From: Yersinia massiliensis | GTDB taxonomy: Bacteria; Pseudomonadota; Gammaproteobacteria; Enterobacterales; Enterobacteriaceae | Length of the DNA: 64,000 nucleotides | NCBI RefSeq assembly: GCF_003048255.1 | Contig: NZ_CP028487.1 | Coordinates: 124,001-188,000, forward strand | Reading direction: 5' to 3' | Shown here: one piece after another, positions 1-10,155 of the stretch | Numbering within the stretch: position 1 is the stretch's first letter | Layout of the letters: every line of letters starts with the position of its first letter | Notes under the pieces: generated by a model | Databases searched by the model: none | Told to the model about the DNA's origin: nothing | Seen by the model: only the letters and a program-made list of their open reading frames with translations | Position numbers and translations under genes: made by a program

Positions 1-86
1 CTTTGAACGGTATGTTTAAGGACGTCGGCATGGTTGCCAGCGTGAAAACTATGGCGGTAACTGAGCATATTATTTTAACCAATTGA
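1..86 (+). CDS. possible C-terminal end of a gene cut by the window edge
   Basis: An open frame runs from the left edge to a TGA at 84-86 and would encode about 27 residues ending in HIILTN. I do not recognise the protein. No start or ribosome-binding site can be judged because the window begins inside it. The 195 bases that follow, up to the ASCH-domain gene, show no clear terminator. It may be a real gene tail or a chance open frame. Confidence 0.25.
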   Translation, partial: LNGMFKDVGMVASVKTMAVTEHIILTN

Positions 87-281
87 GATTTTTTACATTG
101 CGGCTGTGCTTATTGCGGCCTTTCTCTGTGAATGCAACAAAACATCATCGTCAGACACCGCAGCCAACACATTATGGCCACTAGTATAAACTGTCTGATG
201 GATAAAAAGTGAAAAGCATTAAATTGCGCTGAATAACGCATCATTCGGTGAATATTTTATCGAGATACCCTAGGGAAGAGA

Positions 282-689
282 ATGAATAACAAGATAATCG
301 CACAGCGATACCCTGATGCCTTGCAGTGGGCGTTTGGTGATAGCCCTGAAATGGCAGATGAACTGGCACAACTGGTCATTAGTGGTGCTAAAACAGCGAC
401 ATGCGGCTCTTATGCGGCCTATAAGTCAGTGGCTTCGCCGGGCATTGGCGATCATAATATTGTCTTGAATAGCCGCAATGAGCCGGTTTGTGTTATCCAG
501 ACAGTGGCCTTAACGCTGGTACGTTTTTGCGATGTGACCGCAGAGATGGCCGCGAAAGAGGGGGAGGGTGATAAAAGTCTGGCGTACTGGCAGAAGGAGC
601 ATCAGGCCTTTTTTACCCGTGAGGGGGATTTCTCGCCTGAAATGTTGCTGGTCTTTGAAGAATTTAAGCTCATTGAGATTTTTGATTAG
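282..689 (+). CDS. ASCH-domain protein, 135 aa
   Basis: A small soluble protein that looks like a single ASCH domain, a beta-barrel fold related to PUA RNA-binding domains. The supporting stretch is around residues 34-75, with a GAKTAT motif, a conserved glycine-rich turn (GIGD) and a following strand ending in CVIQT. ASCH proteins are proposed to bind RNA or modified nucleosides, but the function of this one is unknown. The ATG at 282 has a good ribosome-binding site (GGAAGAG just upstream). No signal peptide or membrane segment is seen. It stands alone ahead of prlC with a 128-base gap, so it may or may not share a transcript with prlC. Confidence 0.8.
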   Translation: MNNKIIAQRYPDALQWAFGDSPEMADELAQLVISGAKTATCGSYAAYKSVASPGIGDHNIVLNSRNEPVCVIQTVALTLVRFCDVTAEMAAKEGEGDKSLAYWQKEHQAFFTREGDFSPEMLLVFEEFKLIEIFD

Positions 690-817
690 CGAGTTGGGGC
701 TGGGTGCCATTGATTTTTACGCGAACAGACCTCATGTTAATTATTCATTCATCACTTATTTTCCGGCGCTGGACCCGTTCTGGCGCTGGCATTCAAAATT
801 ATAATTAGGACTGCCCT

Positions 818-2860
818 ATGACAAATCCGCTGTTGACCCCGTTCTCCCTGCCGCCATTTTCTGCTATTCGCCCTGAAGATATCGTGCCTGCGGTGAAATC
901 CGCTCTGGATGAATGCCGTCAAACGGTGGAGCGGGTTGTTGCCCAATCAGGGCCTTTCACTTGGGATAACCTGTGCCAACCATTGGCTGAAACAGATGAC
1001 CGCTTATCACGGATCTGGTCACCGGTTGGGCATTTAAACTCCGTGAAGAATAGTCCGGAATTACGGACTGCTTATGAACAAAGCCTGCCGCTGCTGTCGG
1101 AATACGGCACTTGGGTCGGGCAACACAAAGGTTTGTATCAAGCCTATGTCAGCCTGAAAGAAGGGCCAGGGTTTGATGCGTTGACGGCCCCGCAGCGCAA
1201 AGCTGTTGAAAACGCACTGCGCGACTTCCAGTTGTCCGGTATTGGTCTGGCACCTGAGCAGCAAAAACGCTATGGCGAAATTGTGGCTCGCCTGTCTGAA
1301 TTAGGCTCGACTTATAGCAATAACGTGCTTGATGCCACTATGGGTTGGAGCAAGCTGATTACCGATGTCGAGCAACTTAAAGGGCTGCCAGAGAGCGCAT
1401 TAGCTGCCGCTAAAGCGATGGCAGAAGCCAAAGAGCAAGATGGCTGGTTGTTGACGCTGGATATGCCAAGTTATTTGCCCGTGCTGACTTACGCCGATAA
1501 CGCCGAACTGCGCGAAGAGATGTATCGCGCCTTTGCAACTCGCGCCTCTGATCAAGGGCCAAATGCAGGTAAGTGGGATAACAGCGAAATCATGGCTGAA
1601 ATCCTCACGTTACGCCATGAATTGGCACAGCTACTGGGCTTTAATAGCTATGCCGATAAATCGCTGGCGACCAAAATGGCCGAGAACCCACAGCAGGTAT
1701 TGGGCTTCTTAAATGATTTGGCGAAACGCGCCCGCCCACAGGCGGAGCAAGAGCTGGCACAGTTACAGGCATTTGCTGAAAAACAGTATGGCGTCAGTGA
1801 GTTAGCGGCTTGGGATATTACCTATTATTCCGAGAAACAAAAACAGCACTTGTTCTCCATCAGCGATGAACAATTGCGGCCCTATTTCCCAGAACAGCGT
1901 GTGGTTGAAGGGCTGTTTGAAGTGGTTAAACGCATTTACGGGATCACCGCGAAAGAGCGCCACGATGTCGATACTTGGCATCCAGATGTGCGTTTCTTCG
2001 AACTCTATGACGCCAGTGGCGATCTGCGTGGCAGCTTCTATCTTGATTTGTATGCCCGTGAGCATAAGCGCGGCGGAGCTTGGATGGATGATTGTGTCGG
2101 CAGCCTGCGTTTGGCGAACGGCCAGTTACAAAAACCCGTGGCCTACCTGACCTGTAACTTTAACGGGCCAGTCGGCGGTAAACCGGCGCTCTTTACCCAT
2201 AACGAAGTCACCACGCTGTTCCATGAATTTGGCCATGGCTTGCATCATATGTTGACCAAAATTGATACAGCGGGTGTGTCGGGTATCAATGGCGTGCCGT
2301 GGGATGCGGTCGAATTACCAAGCCAGTTTATGGAAAACTGGTGCTGGGAGCCGGAAGCGCTGGCATTTATTTCGGGTCATTACGAAACTCACGAACCGTT
2401 GCCGCAAGAGATGCTAGATAAACTGCTGGCGGCGAAAAACTACCAAGCAGCGCTGTTTATTTTACGCCAACTGGAGTTTGGGCTGTTTGATTTCCGTATG
2501 CATTACGAGTTCGATCCACTGACGGGCGCACAGATCTTGCCGATCTTGTATGAAGTGAAAAAACAGGTCGCGGTTGTGCCATCGCCAACGTGGGGCCGCT
2601 TCCCACATGCCTTTAGCCATATCTTTGCTGGGGGGTATGCCGCCGGTTATTACAGCTATCTGTGGGCGGAAGTACTTTCGGCTGATGCGTTCTCGCGCTT
2701 TGAAGAAGAAGGGATTTTCAACGCAGCAACGGGGCAATCCTTCCTCGATGAAATTCTGTCCCGTGGCGGCTCAGAAGAGCCAATGACGTTGTTCAAGCGC
2801 TTCCGTGGCCGTGAGCCGCAGTTGGATGCTATGCTGCGCCATTACGGTATCAAGGGCTAG
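818..2860 (+). CDS. prlC: oligopeptidase A (M3 zinc metallopeptidase)
   Basis: Cytoplasmic zinc oligopeptidase of family M3 that degrades short peptides, including cleaved signal peptides. The 680-aa length equals that of E. coli PrlC. The zinc motif HEFGH lies at residues 469-473, with H469 and H473 as ligands and E470 as catalytic base; the third ligand is expected in the helix around ENWCWEPE near residue 510. The C-terminal GGYAAGYYSYLWAEV segment is typical of the family. The ATG at 818 is preceded by TAGGAC. rsmJ begins only 3 bases after the stop, so the two are almost certainly co-transcribed, as in E. coli. Confidence 0.97.
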   Translation: MTNPLLTPFSLPPFSAIRPEDIVPAVKSALDECRQTVERVVAQSGPFTWDNLCQPLAETDDRLSRIWSPVGHLNSVKNSPELRTAYEQSLPLLSEYGTWVGQHKGLYQAYVSLKEGPGFDALTAPQRKAVENALRDFQLSGIGLAPEQQKRYGEIVARLSELGSTYSNNVLDATMGWSKLITDVEQLKGLPESALAAAKAMAEAKEQDGWLLTLDMPSYLPVLTYADNAELREEMYRAFATRASDQGPNAGKWDNSEIMAEILTLRHELAQLLGFNSYADKSLATKMAENPQQVLGFLNDLAKRARPQAEQELAQLQAFAEKQYGVSELAAWDITYYSEKQKQHLFSISDEQLRPYFPEQRVVEGLFEVVKRIYGITAKERHDVDTWHPDVRFFELYDASGDLRGSFYLDLYAREHKRGGAWMDDCVGSLRLANGQLQKPVAYLTCNFNGPVGGKPALFTHNEVTTLFHEFGHGLHHMLTKIDTAGVSGINGVPWDAVELPSQFMENWCWEPEALAFISGHYETHEPLPQEMLDKLLAAKNYQAALFILRQLEFGLFDFRMHYEFDPLTGAQILPILYEVKKQVAVVPSPTWGRFPHAFSHIFAGGYAAGYYSYLWAEVLSADAFSRFEEEGIFNAATGQSFLDEILSRGGSEEPMTLFKRFRGREPQLDAMLRHYGIKG

Positions 2861-2863
2861 AAT

Positions 2864-3616
2864 GTGTCACAGGTAAGTATTTGTCTATTGTCTGAAGCAG
2901 GCGCCGATACCGGCGCCTTGTCTATTCTGGCTGAACGTTGGGGGTTAGTCTCTGATGATCAAGCCGTTATGGCGCTGGTGTTGACACCTGAGCGTCTTGA
3001 ATTGCGCAAACGAGATGAGCCAAAACTGGGCGGCATTTATGTTGATTTTGTTGCTGGCACCCAGGCTCATCGTCGCAAGTTCGGCGGTGGGCGGGGTGAA
3101 GCGGTCGCTAAAGCGGTAGGGATTAAAAAAGGTTATCTTCCTCGGGTGGTTGATGCTACGGCAGGCTTGGGGCGGGATGCTTTCGTATTGGCATCGCTAG
3201 GCTGTCATGTGCAAATGCTAGAACGTCATCCGGTGGTGGCTGCTTTGCTAGAGGATGGTTTGCGCCGTGGGTATCAGGATGCTGAAATTGGTCCTTGGTT
3301 ACGCGAGCGCTTAACACTGCTGCACGCTTCCAGCCTGACGTCACTCGCGGCGATTGAACCTCGGCCAGAAGTGGTTTATCTCGATCCGATGTACCCGCAC
3401 CGGCAAAAAAGCGCCTTGGTTAAAAAGGAGATGCGGGTGTTCCAATCGCTGGTGGGCGCAGATGAAGATGCTGATGGTTTGTTAGCTCCGGCCCGAGCGC
3501 TGGCGACTAAGCGGGTGGTGGTTAAGCGGCCCGATTATGCCGAACCTTTAGCGGGAATTGCGGCTCAGGCAGCGGTGACGACGAAAAGCCACCGTTTTGA
3601 TCTCTACTTACCTTAG
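2864..3616 (+). CDS. rsmJ: 16S rRNA (guanine1516-N2)-methyltransferase
   Basis: Methylates guanine 1516 of 16S rRNA using S-adenosylmethionine. The 250 aa match the family length. A SAM-binding loop, [13 protein letters not shown], lies near residues 95-107, and the catalytic-type motif YLDPMYPH near residue 170. The start is a GTG at 2864 giving MSQVSI; an ATG two bases upstream is out of frame and stops within five codons. The gene follows prlC by 3 bases and probably relies on translational coupling or on the ribosome-binding site inside the prlC end. Confidence 0.95.
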   Translation: MSQVSICLLSEAGADTGALSILAERWGLVSDDQAVMALVLTPERLELRKRDEPKLGGIYVDFVAGTQAHRRKFGGGRGEAVAKAVGIKKGYLPRVVDATAGLGRDAFVLASLGCHVQMLERHPVVAALLEDGLRRGYQDAEIGPWLRERLTLLHASSLTSLAAIEPRPEVVYLDPMYPHRQKSALVKKEMRVFQSLVGADEDADGLLAPARALATKRVVVKRPDYAEPLAGIAAQAAVTTKSHRFDLYLP

Positions 3617-3628
3617 CCACTCTTTATT

Positions 3629-3673
3629 TCAATTTCAGGCTACCTCACGATAAAGTTGCTAGCCTGAATTTGA
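3629..3673. terminator. hairpin between convergent rsmJ and the serralysin gene
   Basis: TCAATTTCAGGCTA (3629-3642) pairs with TAGCCTGAATTTGA (3660-3673) with one mismatch, around a 17-base loop. It lies between two converging genes, so a bidirectional terminator is the likely role. It has no strong T-run. Confidence 0.55.
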
Positions 3674-3687
3674 ATATTGATAAGTTA

Positions 3688-5049
3688 TTACGCAGTCAGT
3701 TGTGGGCTAACAATAAAATTATTGATTGTCAGTTGATGTTTGCCAATAAGCGAAATCATCATGTCGGTTTCATGCACATTATTATCAAAATCAATCATGA
3801 GATAAGTTATATCTTTTATTTCATTATATTTTTGTATTATTTCCGTTTGATCACTAGAACTGAATCTATCAACAAGCGCAATGCCGCTGCTACCAAACAA
3901 GATAGGTGATAAATCAATTTTATCTTTATCTGATTTAAAGTCATGTAGGGTATCTGGGCGTGTCGAGATGGAATCGCTCGTTCTGTTGTAGCGGAAGATA
4001 TTATTTCCTCCATTACCCCACAACTGATCGGCACCAGCACCGCCGGTCAGAGTATTATCCGTCTCGTTGCCATGTAATTTATCATCTCCACTGCCGCCAA
4101 TGGCATTTTCAATTACAACATCCGCAGCAATTGAGATATTCCCCATTAGTCCACCGACATCCGAAAAACTCATTTCCAGAAGGTTAATATTTTGATTCTC
4201 GCTATATCCGGAGAAATCGAATGTATCAATGCCACCCGCATCCCAAACACAAAATATCAACTTATCTGATGCTACGTTTGCCGAAAGAAACTCTCTTTCA
4301 CTATTAGAGTTGAAGCCATAGACGGTATCGCCAGTGCGGGTATTCATGTTTGCCCCATAGAGGTATTGGATTGCGGCGATATCATATAGTTGTGGTGTGG
4401 AGGGAGTGAATTTACCATAATCCGCACCTGATGCCTGTTCTGAAAGGTAACTCATGATGCTGACTTGTTGAGTGTGTTGCTGATGTTTCGGCGTGTTTTT
4501 TAAATTGTGGGTATGTATTAGCCCAAAAGAATGCCCTATTTCATGAGCTAATACATGACCTCCGAAATTTAGATACGTAGGGTTGTCATTTGAGCCGTAA
4601 AACCTATTGATATTTACTACTCCAAATTTCGAGTGGTTCGGGAAATGGGCGATACCAGCTAAACTAGACTCTTGAAAAAAATTATAAAACCCGATATTTA
4701 CATCATCATCTCCTGATGATTTAGAATATGAAATGTTAGCTACATCAGACCAGGACTGCATTAGTTTTTCGGCGAATAAAGTCTGTAATGGACTAAATAA
4801 CGAGATTAGATTACCTCTAAGCCTGTGGATCATTCCTTTATCTGTTGGATGAGTAAATGAAAATGTTAACCTAGTACTCATTCCATATTGCTTTCGACCA
4901 TTCAAAGTGTATTCAGTCACTATTTCTTTTGCTATTTCTTCTTTTACCTTATTTTTGTAAGCTATACGTGTTTGTTGATCTGTTGAAATATTATAACTAT
5001 TGTGCTCATAGGTGGTGCGCATAACTAACTTGACCTTATTAGATAACAT
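3688..5049 (-). CDS. serralysin-type RTX zinc metalloprotease
   Basis: Secreted M10 metalloprotease. The zinc motif HEIGHSFGLIH is at residues 169-179 and the Met-turn SIMSY at 197-201. The segment IQYLYGANMNTRTGDTVYGF is almost identical to Serratia serralysin. Four nonapeptide-type RTX repeats (about 318-350: GGSGDDKLH, GNETDNTLT, GGAGADQLW, GNGGNNIFR) bind calcium. Family members leave through a type I secretion system via a C-terminal signal, and no T1SS genes or inhibitor are adjacent. The usual final DFIV appears as NFIV at 444-447, followed by six extra residues. The mapped ATG (5049) has a weak ribosome-binding site. ATG at 5022, nine codons in, has an AAGG 11 bases upstream and may be the true start. 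The gene is more AT-rich than its neighbours. Confidence 0.9.
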   Translation of the reverse strand: MLSNKVKLVMRTTYEHNSYNISTDQQTRIAYKNKVKEEIAKEIVTEYTLNGRKQYGMSTRLTFSFTHPTDKGMIHRLRGNLISLFSPLQTLFAEKLMQSWSDVANISYSKSSGDDDVNIGFYNFFQESSLAGIAHFPNHSKFGVVNINRFYGSNDNPTYLNFGGHVLAHEIGHSFGLIHTHNLKNTPKHQQHTQQVSIMSYLSEQASGADYGKFTPSTPQLYDIAAIQYLYGANMNTRTGDTVYGFNSNSEREFLSANVASDKLIFCVWDAGGIDTFDFSGYSENQNINLLEMSFSDVGGLMGNISIAADVVIENAIGGSGDDKLHGNETDNTLTGGAGADQLWGNGGNNIFRYNRTSDSISTRPDTLHDFKSDKDKIDLSPILFGSSGIALVDRFSSSDQTEIIQKYNEIKDITYLMIDFDNNVHETDMMISLIGKHQLTINNFIVSPQLTA

Positions 5050-5172
5050 GATACTTGTGCATAAAAATAGGTCAGTATATTAGCAATGAATTTTACTTTT
5101 TGAATGAATGGCGTCTTAAATTGTTTGCAAAATTATTATACTTAAAATTATAAATCATTATATATATGAATG

Positions 5173-5209
5173 CCCATATTCTTTATTTATGTTTCATAAA
5201 GAATATGGG
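5173..5209 (-). terminator. perfect 14-bp inverted repeat after gdhA
   Basis: CCCATATTCTTTAT (5173-5186) and ATAAAGAATATGGG (5196-5209) are perfect complements around a 9-base loop, 16 bases beyond the gdhA stop. It is probably the gdhA transcription terminator. The downstream minus-strand sequence is AT-rich rather than a pure U-tract. Confidence 0.65.
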
Positions 5210-5224
5210 GTCATTTTGTATTAT

Positions 5225-6568
5225 TTATAGTACGCCTTGGGCCAACATAGCATCTGCCACTTTGACAAAGGCGGCAATGTTTGCACCGTGTACATAGTGG
5301 GTTTGCTTACCTTCACCACCGTACTCAACACATGACTGGTGAATATCCAGCATGATGTGATGCAGTCGCACATCGACTTTCTCAGACTTCCAACTCAAGC
5401 GAGCTGCATTCTGCGCCATTTCCAGACCAGATGTTGCCACTCCCCCTGCATTCGCGGCTTTACCCGGCGCGAAGAGAACGCCTGCTTCCAAGAATGCATC
5501 CGTTGCCTGAATAGTCGTTGGCATATTTGCGCCTTCGGCCACGGCTTTCACGCCATTAGCAATCAACTGACGCGCCGCCGGCAAGTCTAGTTCATTCTGC
5601 GTCGCGCAAGGCAAGGCGATATCAACGGGGACGCTCCATGGCTGTTGGTCCGCCAAATAAACCAGATTACGTTCACGGGCATAGTCTTCAATGCGGCCAT
5701 AACGTTTGTTCTTAATTTCAGATAAATGGGCTAATTTTTCTGGTGTAAAGCCCGCTTCGTCAACCACAGTGCCGCCTGAATCCGAGGCAGTAATGACTCT
5801 GGCGCCCAACTCCATCGCTTTCTCAATGGTATATTGCGCGACATTCCCTGCACCAGAGACGGACACTTTGCGGCCTTCAAAACCTAAACCATGGCGTTTT
5901 AACATCGCATCGGTGAAATACACCAAGCCGTAGCCTGTTGCCTCTGGGCGAATCAAACTCCCCCCGAAGGACAGCCCTTTACCGGTGAAGACACAAGCGG
6001 TGTTATTTGACAGTTTTTTCATCATGCCGGACATAAAGGCTACTTCACGGCCACCAACGCCAATATCACCTGCTGGGACATCCGTATCTGGGCCAAGATG
6101 GCGATACAGTTCGGTCATCAGTGCCTGACAAAAACGCATGACTTCAGCCTGACTTTTACCTTTTGGATTAAAGTCAGAACCGCCTTTACCGCCACCCATT
6201 GGTAATGTGGTCAGGGCATTTTTGAACGTTTGTTCAAAGCCGAGGAACTTAAGAATTGATAAGTTGACTGATGGGTGGAAGCGCATCCCCCCCTTAAAAG
6301 GACCAATTGCAGAGCTAAACTGAACGCGCCAAGCACGGTTAACTTGCACTTTGCCTTGATCGTCCGTCCAAGCCACACGGAATTGAATCACCCGCTCTGG
6401 TTCGACTAAGCGCTCCAGTAGGCTCTGTTCACGGTAATGTGGGTTCTGTTCCAGAAAGGGCCAAAGCGAGGTGAACACCTCACGTACCGCTTGGAGATAT
6501 TCTGGTTGATTGGCATCACGTTGTTGTAACGATTCTAAAAACGACTCCAGAGAGTTTAAATCATTCAT
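5225..6568 (-). CDS. gdhA: NADP-specific glutamate dehydrogenase
   Basis: Converts 2-oxoglutarate and ammonium to glutamate with NADPH; a cytoplasmic hexamer in the family. The 447 aa equal E. coli GdhA. The glutamate/2-oxoglutarate site lysines are in PMGGGKGGSDFNPKGKS (about 122-138), followed by DVPAGDIGVGGRE, and the Rossmann dinucleotide fold has GAGNVAQ near residue 240. The start ATG at 6568 is preceded on the minus strand by AAGGAATG. It is monocistronic, with its own hairpin downstream and a 258-base gap upstream toward uspA. Confidence 0.97.
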   Translation of the reverse strand: MNDLNSLESFLESLQQRDANQPEYLQAVREVFTSLWPFLEQNPHYREQSLLERLVEPERVIQFRVAWTDDQGKVQVNRAWRVQFSSAIGPFKGGMRFHPSVNLSILKFLGFEQTFKNALTTLPMGGGKGGSDFNPKGKSQAEVMRFCQALMTELYRHLGPDTDVPAGDIGVGGREVAFMSGMMKKLSNNTACVFTGKGLSFGGSLIRPEATGYGLVYFTDAMLKRHGLGFEGRKVSVSGAGNVAQYTIEKAMELGARVITASDSGGTVVDEAGFTPEKLAHLSEIKNKRYGRIEDYARERNLVYLADQQPWSVPVDIALPCATQNELDLPAARQLIANGVKAVAEGANMPTTIQATDAFLEAGVLFAPGKAANAGGVATSGLEMAQNAARLSWKSEKVDVRLHHIMLDIHQSCVEYGGEGKQTHYVHGANIAAFVKVADAMLAQGVL

Positions 6569-6773
6569 TACTAATCATTCCTTGTACAAATTAAGACTCT
6601 CCTTACGATCATTTCTCAGTATTATTTTTATCAAACAAAGTAAGGAGACGATGTTGTGCATCGTCGACTATATCACTGCTTTATATTCATACAGCAAGGG
6701 ATTTTGAGAAAAAGTTAGCGTGATTATCAATGAGTGGGGAAGGTGGTCAGGCCTATCAACAGCACAATAAAAA

Positions 6774-6794
6774 ACGCCCGCGAAAGGCGGGCGT
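6774..6794 (-). terminator. uspA rho-independent terminator
   Basis: ACGCCCGC (6774-6781) pairs with GCGGGCGT (6787-6794) around GAAAG, and on the minus strand it is followed by a run of six Ts. It lies 32 bases beyond the uspA stop. Confidence 0.85.
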
Positions 6795-6826
6795 GAAGGG
6801 TAACAACGTTAAGCCTAATGGCGTGC

Positions 6827-7273
6827 TTAATCGTCTTCACCATTTTCATCATCGCGCAGAGGCACGATCAGCATATCGACATGCACGGTATTGATCAGCT
6901 GGCGAGCTGAGGACATCAACTTACTCCAGAAGTCCTGATGATGGCCGCATAGTACCAAGTCCATGTCATATTTCTTAATCGCATCGACCAAGACCTGACC
7001 CAAATCACCACTACCGCTGAGGGTTTGCTCAATAGGATAGCCTGCATTTTGAGAAAGCTCAGTCAGTGCGTTGTGGGTTTCTTCTGAGATGCGTTTTTGC
7101 ATATCGCCAAGATTAACGTCAATCAAGCCGGTATAAAGATCAGAGTAGTTAACATCGACATGGATCAAGGAAACTTTGGCATTGTACGGTTTGGCCATGG
7201 AGACCGCCTTTTCCACCAACACCTTACTTTCCGGAGATAGGTCAACCGCAATCAGAATGTGTTTGTAAGCCAT
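6827..7273 (-). CDS. uspA: universal stress protein A
   Basis: Cytoplasmic universal stress protein with a Rossmann-like alpha/beta fold, induced on growth arrest and many stresses. The sequence is nearly the same as E. coli UspA through residue 140 ([16 protein letters not shown]..., [39 protein letters not shown]), with a slightly longer acidic tail (148 versus 144 aa). The start ATG at 7273 has an excellent GGAAGGAG ribosome-binding site. It is divergent from uspB across a 670-base control region, the same arrangement as in E. coli. Confidence 0.97.
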   Translation of the reverse strand: MAYKHILIAVDLSPESKVLVEKAVSMAKPYNAKVSLIHVDVNYSDLYTGLIDVNLGDMQKRISEETHNALTELSQNAGYPIEQTLSGSGDLGQVLVDAIKKYDMDLVLCGHHQDFWSKLMSSARQLINTVHVDMLIVPLRDDENGEDD

Positions 7274-7943
7274 AAGTAAACTCCTTCCATAATGTTAATT
7301 AATGGGTAAGCAAACATTCAACCTGTTGAACGGGTGCTAACACGATATCTACATACTAGCATTGTGACCCCTAACTGAAGTGTTTCACGGATCACAACAC
7401 ACTGTTTTGACGATGATCACTAAAGTAACCGTATGTCATTTGACCTCAATTCTCGCTGAGGCATAACCCAATTTTGCCATCCGATAACCAGAATTTAAAG
7501 TAGATCATTGTCTTAAGTATAGCGCTGATAACACATCTGAATGAATGGAATTTCATATTTGTGATGCAAATATAATTTAGTGAAAACAGCAGCCAAATAT
7601 ATTCTTTTTAGTTAAGAGGAATTAATCATTTTGTCATTTTGATGTGTTGAAAGCGGATTTTAAGCTGATAAATTCGATATAAGTTAATGCTAATCGATAC
7701 TTAACAAATGCCTAAATAGACTTAATTTAGAGATTATCAGGCTATTTCCCAATTCATTTCCTACACTCATAAAGGGAGTCCTACACGTTCGGATAGTGTG
7801 TCGAGCAAATGGCACATCGAATAACAGTAAGAAAGCGAACTAGAGGGTAGTTGTTGAGCCCTGGGGGTGTTTGTATCGGCTAGAGTGAGCGATAGCGCAA
7901 AGGTTCTGTGAACAATGCGTGAGAAATCGCTGGGAGGATAATT
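7274..7943. other. 670-bp divergent control region between uspA and uspB
   Basis: No gene is seen. A CRP-like half site (GATCACAACA with a poor partner, about 7376-7400) lies near uspA. The central part (7480-7740) is AT-rich. The last 190 bases before uspB are richer in GC and could be a long leader. In E. coli the uspB promoter depends on sigma S; I cannot confirm that here. Confidence 0.5.
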
Positions 7944-8279
7944 ATGATCAGTACCGTCGCGCTTTTTTGGGCTTTATGTGTGGTATGTGTGATTAATATG
8001 GCACGCTATTACTCATCATTACGTGCTTTGTTAGTGGTATTACGTGGCTGCGACCCGTTGCTGTATCAATATGTTGATGGTGGTGGATTCTTTACCTCCC
8101 ATGGTCAGCCGAGCAAGCAGATTAGATTAGTGGGTTACATTTTTGGTCAACGCTATCTCGATCATCATGATCCAGAGTTTATCCGCCGCTGTGAGCGGTT
8201 GCGTGGGCAATTCATACTGACCAGTGCATTATGTGGCTTGGTTGTGGTGAGTCTGATGGGGTTAATATTGTGGTATTAG
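7944..8279 (+). CDS. uspB: universal stress protein B
   Basis: A 111-aa inner-membrane protein matching E. coli UspB, with a hydrophobic segment at about residues 2-20 and another at about 88-109, separated by a basic cytoplasmic or periplasmic loop ([15 protein letters not shown]..., [19 protein letters not shown]). E. coli UspB is needed for ethanol tolerance in stationary phase; its biochemical role is unknown. The ATG at 7944 has a GGGAGGA ribosome-binding site. It is monocistronic and converges with pitA. Confidence 0.93.
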   Translation: MISTVALFWALCVVCVINMARYYSSLRALLVVLRGCDPLLYQYVDGGGFFTSHGQPSKQIRLVGYIFGQRYLDHHDPEFIRRCERLRGQFILTSALCGLVVVSLMGLILWY

Positions 8280-8310
8280 CATGAAATACGGGCAGAGTAG
8301 TGATTAAAAA

Positions 8311-8330
8311 GGCGACCTGATTAGGCCGCC
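8311..8330. terminator. bidirectional terminator between uspB and pitA
   Basis: GGCGACCT (8311-8318) and AGGCCGCC (8323-8330) pair with one mismatch, flanked by A5 on the left and T5 on the right. It can serve both converging genes. Confidence 0.85.
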
Positions 8331-8359
8331 TTTTTACTTATAGCCTACTGTAGTTGTGC

Positions 8360-9856
8360 TTAAATGAACTTCAGCGCTACCCAGTACAACCCACCGGAAA
8401 GAAGAATAGAGATTGGAAGAGTTAACACCCAAGCCAACATAATGTTCTTCACCGTCTTACTCTGTACACCGCCGCCATCGACTAACATCGTCCCAGCAAC
8501 AGCGGAAGAAAGCACTTGCGTGGTTGATACTGGCATCCCAGTATAACTCGCAATCCCGATGGAAACCGCCGCAGTCATCTGAGCAGAAACCCCTTGCGCG
8601 TAGGTCATGCCTTTCTTACCGATTTTTTCACCGATGGTGACAGCAACACGTTTCCAGCCAATCATGGTCCCCAAAGAGAGGGCCAGAGCAACGGCAACGA
8701 TAATCCAGGTCGGTGCGTATTCCACGGTTTCTAACAAATCTGTACGCAGATTGTTGAGGAAACGACGGTCTTGTGCACTGGTCTCTGGCAGCTTGGCAAC
8801 AGTCCCTGCTGTTTCTGCTACACACATTAGCAAGCGACGCATATGGCTGCGTTGATCAACCGTCAGGTCGTCATAGCTTTGCAGATTAGCCAGCAGCGTT
8901 TGCGCATGATCAATGGCTATCATGGCGCGCGAGCTATCACAGTGGAATTGTGCAGGGGTATCCGGCAGAGTTTCTGGAGCCGGTACCAGCGGTTTCAACG
9001 CAACAGCATGAGGCAATACCTCAACGTGTTGCTGATAAAAGTGTTGCAGATTAGTCACTGCATCGCGGGTGCGGGCAATATCATAACCGGTCGCATTCAT
9101 ATTCACGACAAACCCAGCCGGAGCCACGCCGATTAGTACCAGCATGATCAAGCCAATCCCTTTCTGACCATCGTTAGCGCCATGAGAGAAACTCACGCCG
9201 ATAGCGGAAATAATCAGTGCAGTACGGGTCCAGAATGGCGGTTTACGTTTACCGTCTTTCTTTTCACGTTCGGCAGGTGTCAGGTGAATACGTTGCTGCT
9301 TCTTGGTCCCGTTCCAGTAACGACGTAGTAGGAACACCATCAAACCGGCAATAACCAGACCCACTATCGGGGATAAGATTAATGACAGGAAGATTTGGAT
9401 CATCTTAGGAACGTTCAGTGCATCTACCACAGATGTACTGGTCATTAATGCATTGGTTAAACCAATACCGATGATCGCACCAATCAGCGTATGAGAACTG
9501 GAAGCCGGGATACCGAAATACCAAGTCCCCAAATTCCAGATAATCGCGGCCAGCAGCATTGAGAAGACCATAGCCAACCCATGTGCCGAACTAACGTTTA
9601 ACAGCAGATCAGTAGGCAATAAATGAACAATGGCATAGGCCACGCTCAAACCGCCCAGCATCACGCCGAGGAAGTTAAACACCCCCGCCATCACAACAGC
9701 AACTTGTGAACGCATGGCACGGGTATAGATTACGGTCGCAACCGCATTGGCTGTATCATGAAAGCCATTAATGGCTTCGTAAAACAGCACGAACATCAAA
9801 GCAAGAACTAACATTAGGCCGGTATGGAAATCCAGGCCAGCGAAAAGATGTAGCAT
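8360..9856 (-). CDS. pitA: low-affinity inorganic phosphate transporter
   Basis: Inner-membrane, proton-coupled transporter for metal-phosphate complexes. Its 498 aa align along the whole length with E. coli PitA. Signatures are the N-terminal [13 protein letters not shown] (about 29-41), the repeated GANDGQKG near residue 228, and GMPVST near 435. About ten membrane segments are interrupted by a long hydrophilic central loop (about 260-375) that differs from E. coli in sequence, as is usual for this part. The ATG at 9856 is clear. It converges with uspB and is divergent from yhiN, as in E. coli. Confidence 0.96.
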   Translation of the reverse strand: MLHLFAGLDFHTGLMLVLALMFVLFYEAINGFHDTANAVATVIYTRAMRSQVAVVMAGVFNFLGVMLGGLSVAYAIVHLLPTDLLLNVSSAHGLAMVFSMLLAAIIWNLGTWYFGIPASSSHTLIGAIIGIGLTNALMTSTSVVDALNVPKMIQIFLSLILSPIVGLVIAGLMVFLLRRYWNGTKKQQRIHLTPAEREKKDGKRKPPFWTRTALIISAIGVSFSHGANDGQKGIGLIMLVLIGVAPAGFVVNMNATGYDIARTRDAVTNLQHFYQQHVEVLPHAVALKPLVPAPETLPDTPAQFHCDSSRAMIAIDHAQTLLANLQSYDDLTVDQRSHMRRLLMCVAETAGTVAKLPETSAQDRRFLNNLRTDLLETVEYAPTWIIVAVALALSLGTMIGWKRVAVTIGEKIGKKGMTYAQGVSAQMTAAVSIGIASYTGMPVSTTQVLSSAVAGTMLVDGGGVQSKTVKNIMLAWVLTLPISILLSGGLYWVALKFI

Positions 9857-10155
9857 AAGCGTTACGCCAGTTAGTGGACATGAACGCGGCGCATTATCAG
9901 TGACAATGGGGGGTGGGGAAAAGGAAAATATGACCTTTTTTTGACATGGCCGCAGACGAACTGCGCTTTTTAAACAACATATGTATGTTATATCAGCAAG
10001 TTACTTAATTTTACCGTATGAGACATTTTCTTACTATGGCGATCTTTTGGAGCGCGACTTACAATCCCCCTCCGCTATTTTGTCGGTTGAATGACTTAAA
10101 TTGTCTAAAAATAAGCCGAAGGCGCGCAAATTGACAGCAATGAAGAATTTACTCA
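9857..10155. other. divergent promoter region pitA/yhiN
   Basis: About 300 bases between divergently transcribed pitA and yhiN. No open frame and no recognisable operator were seen. The middle is AT-rich, compatible with two promoters. Confidence 0.4.
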
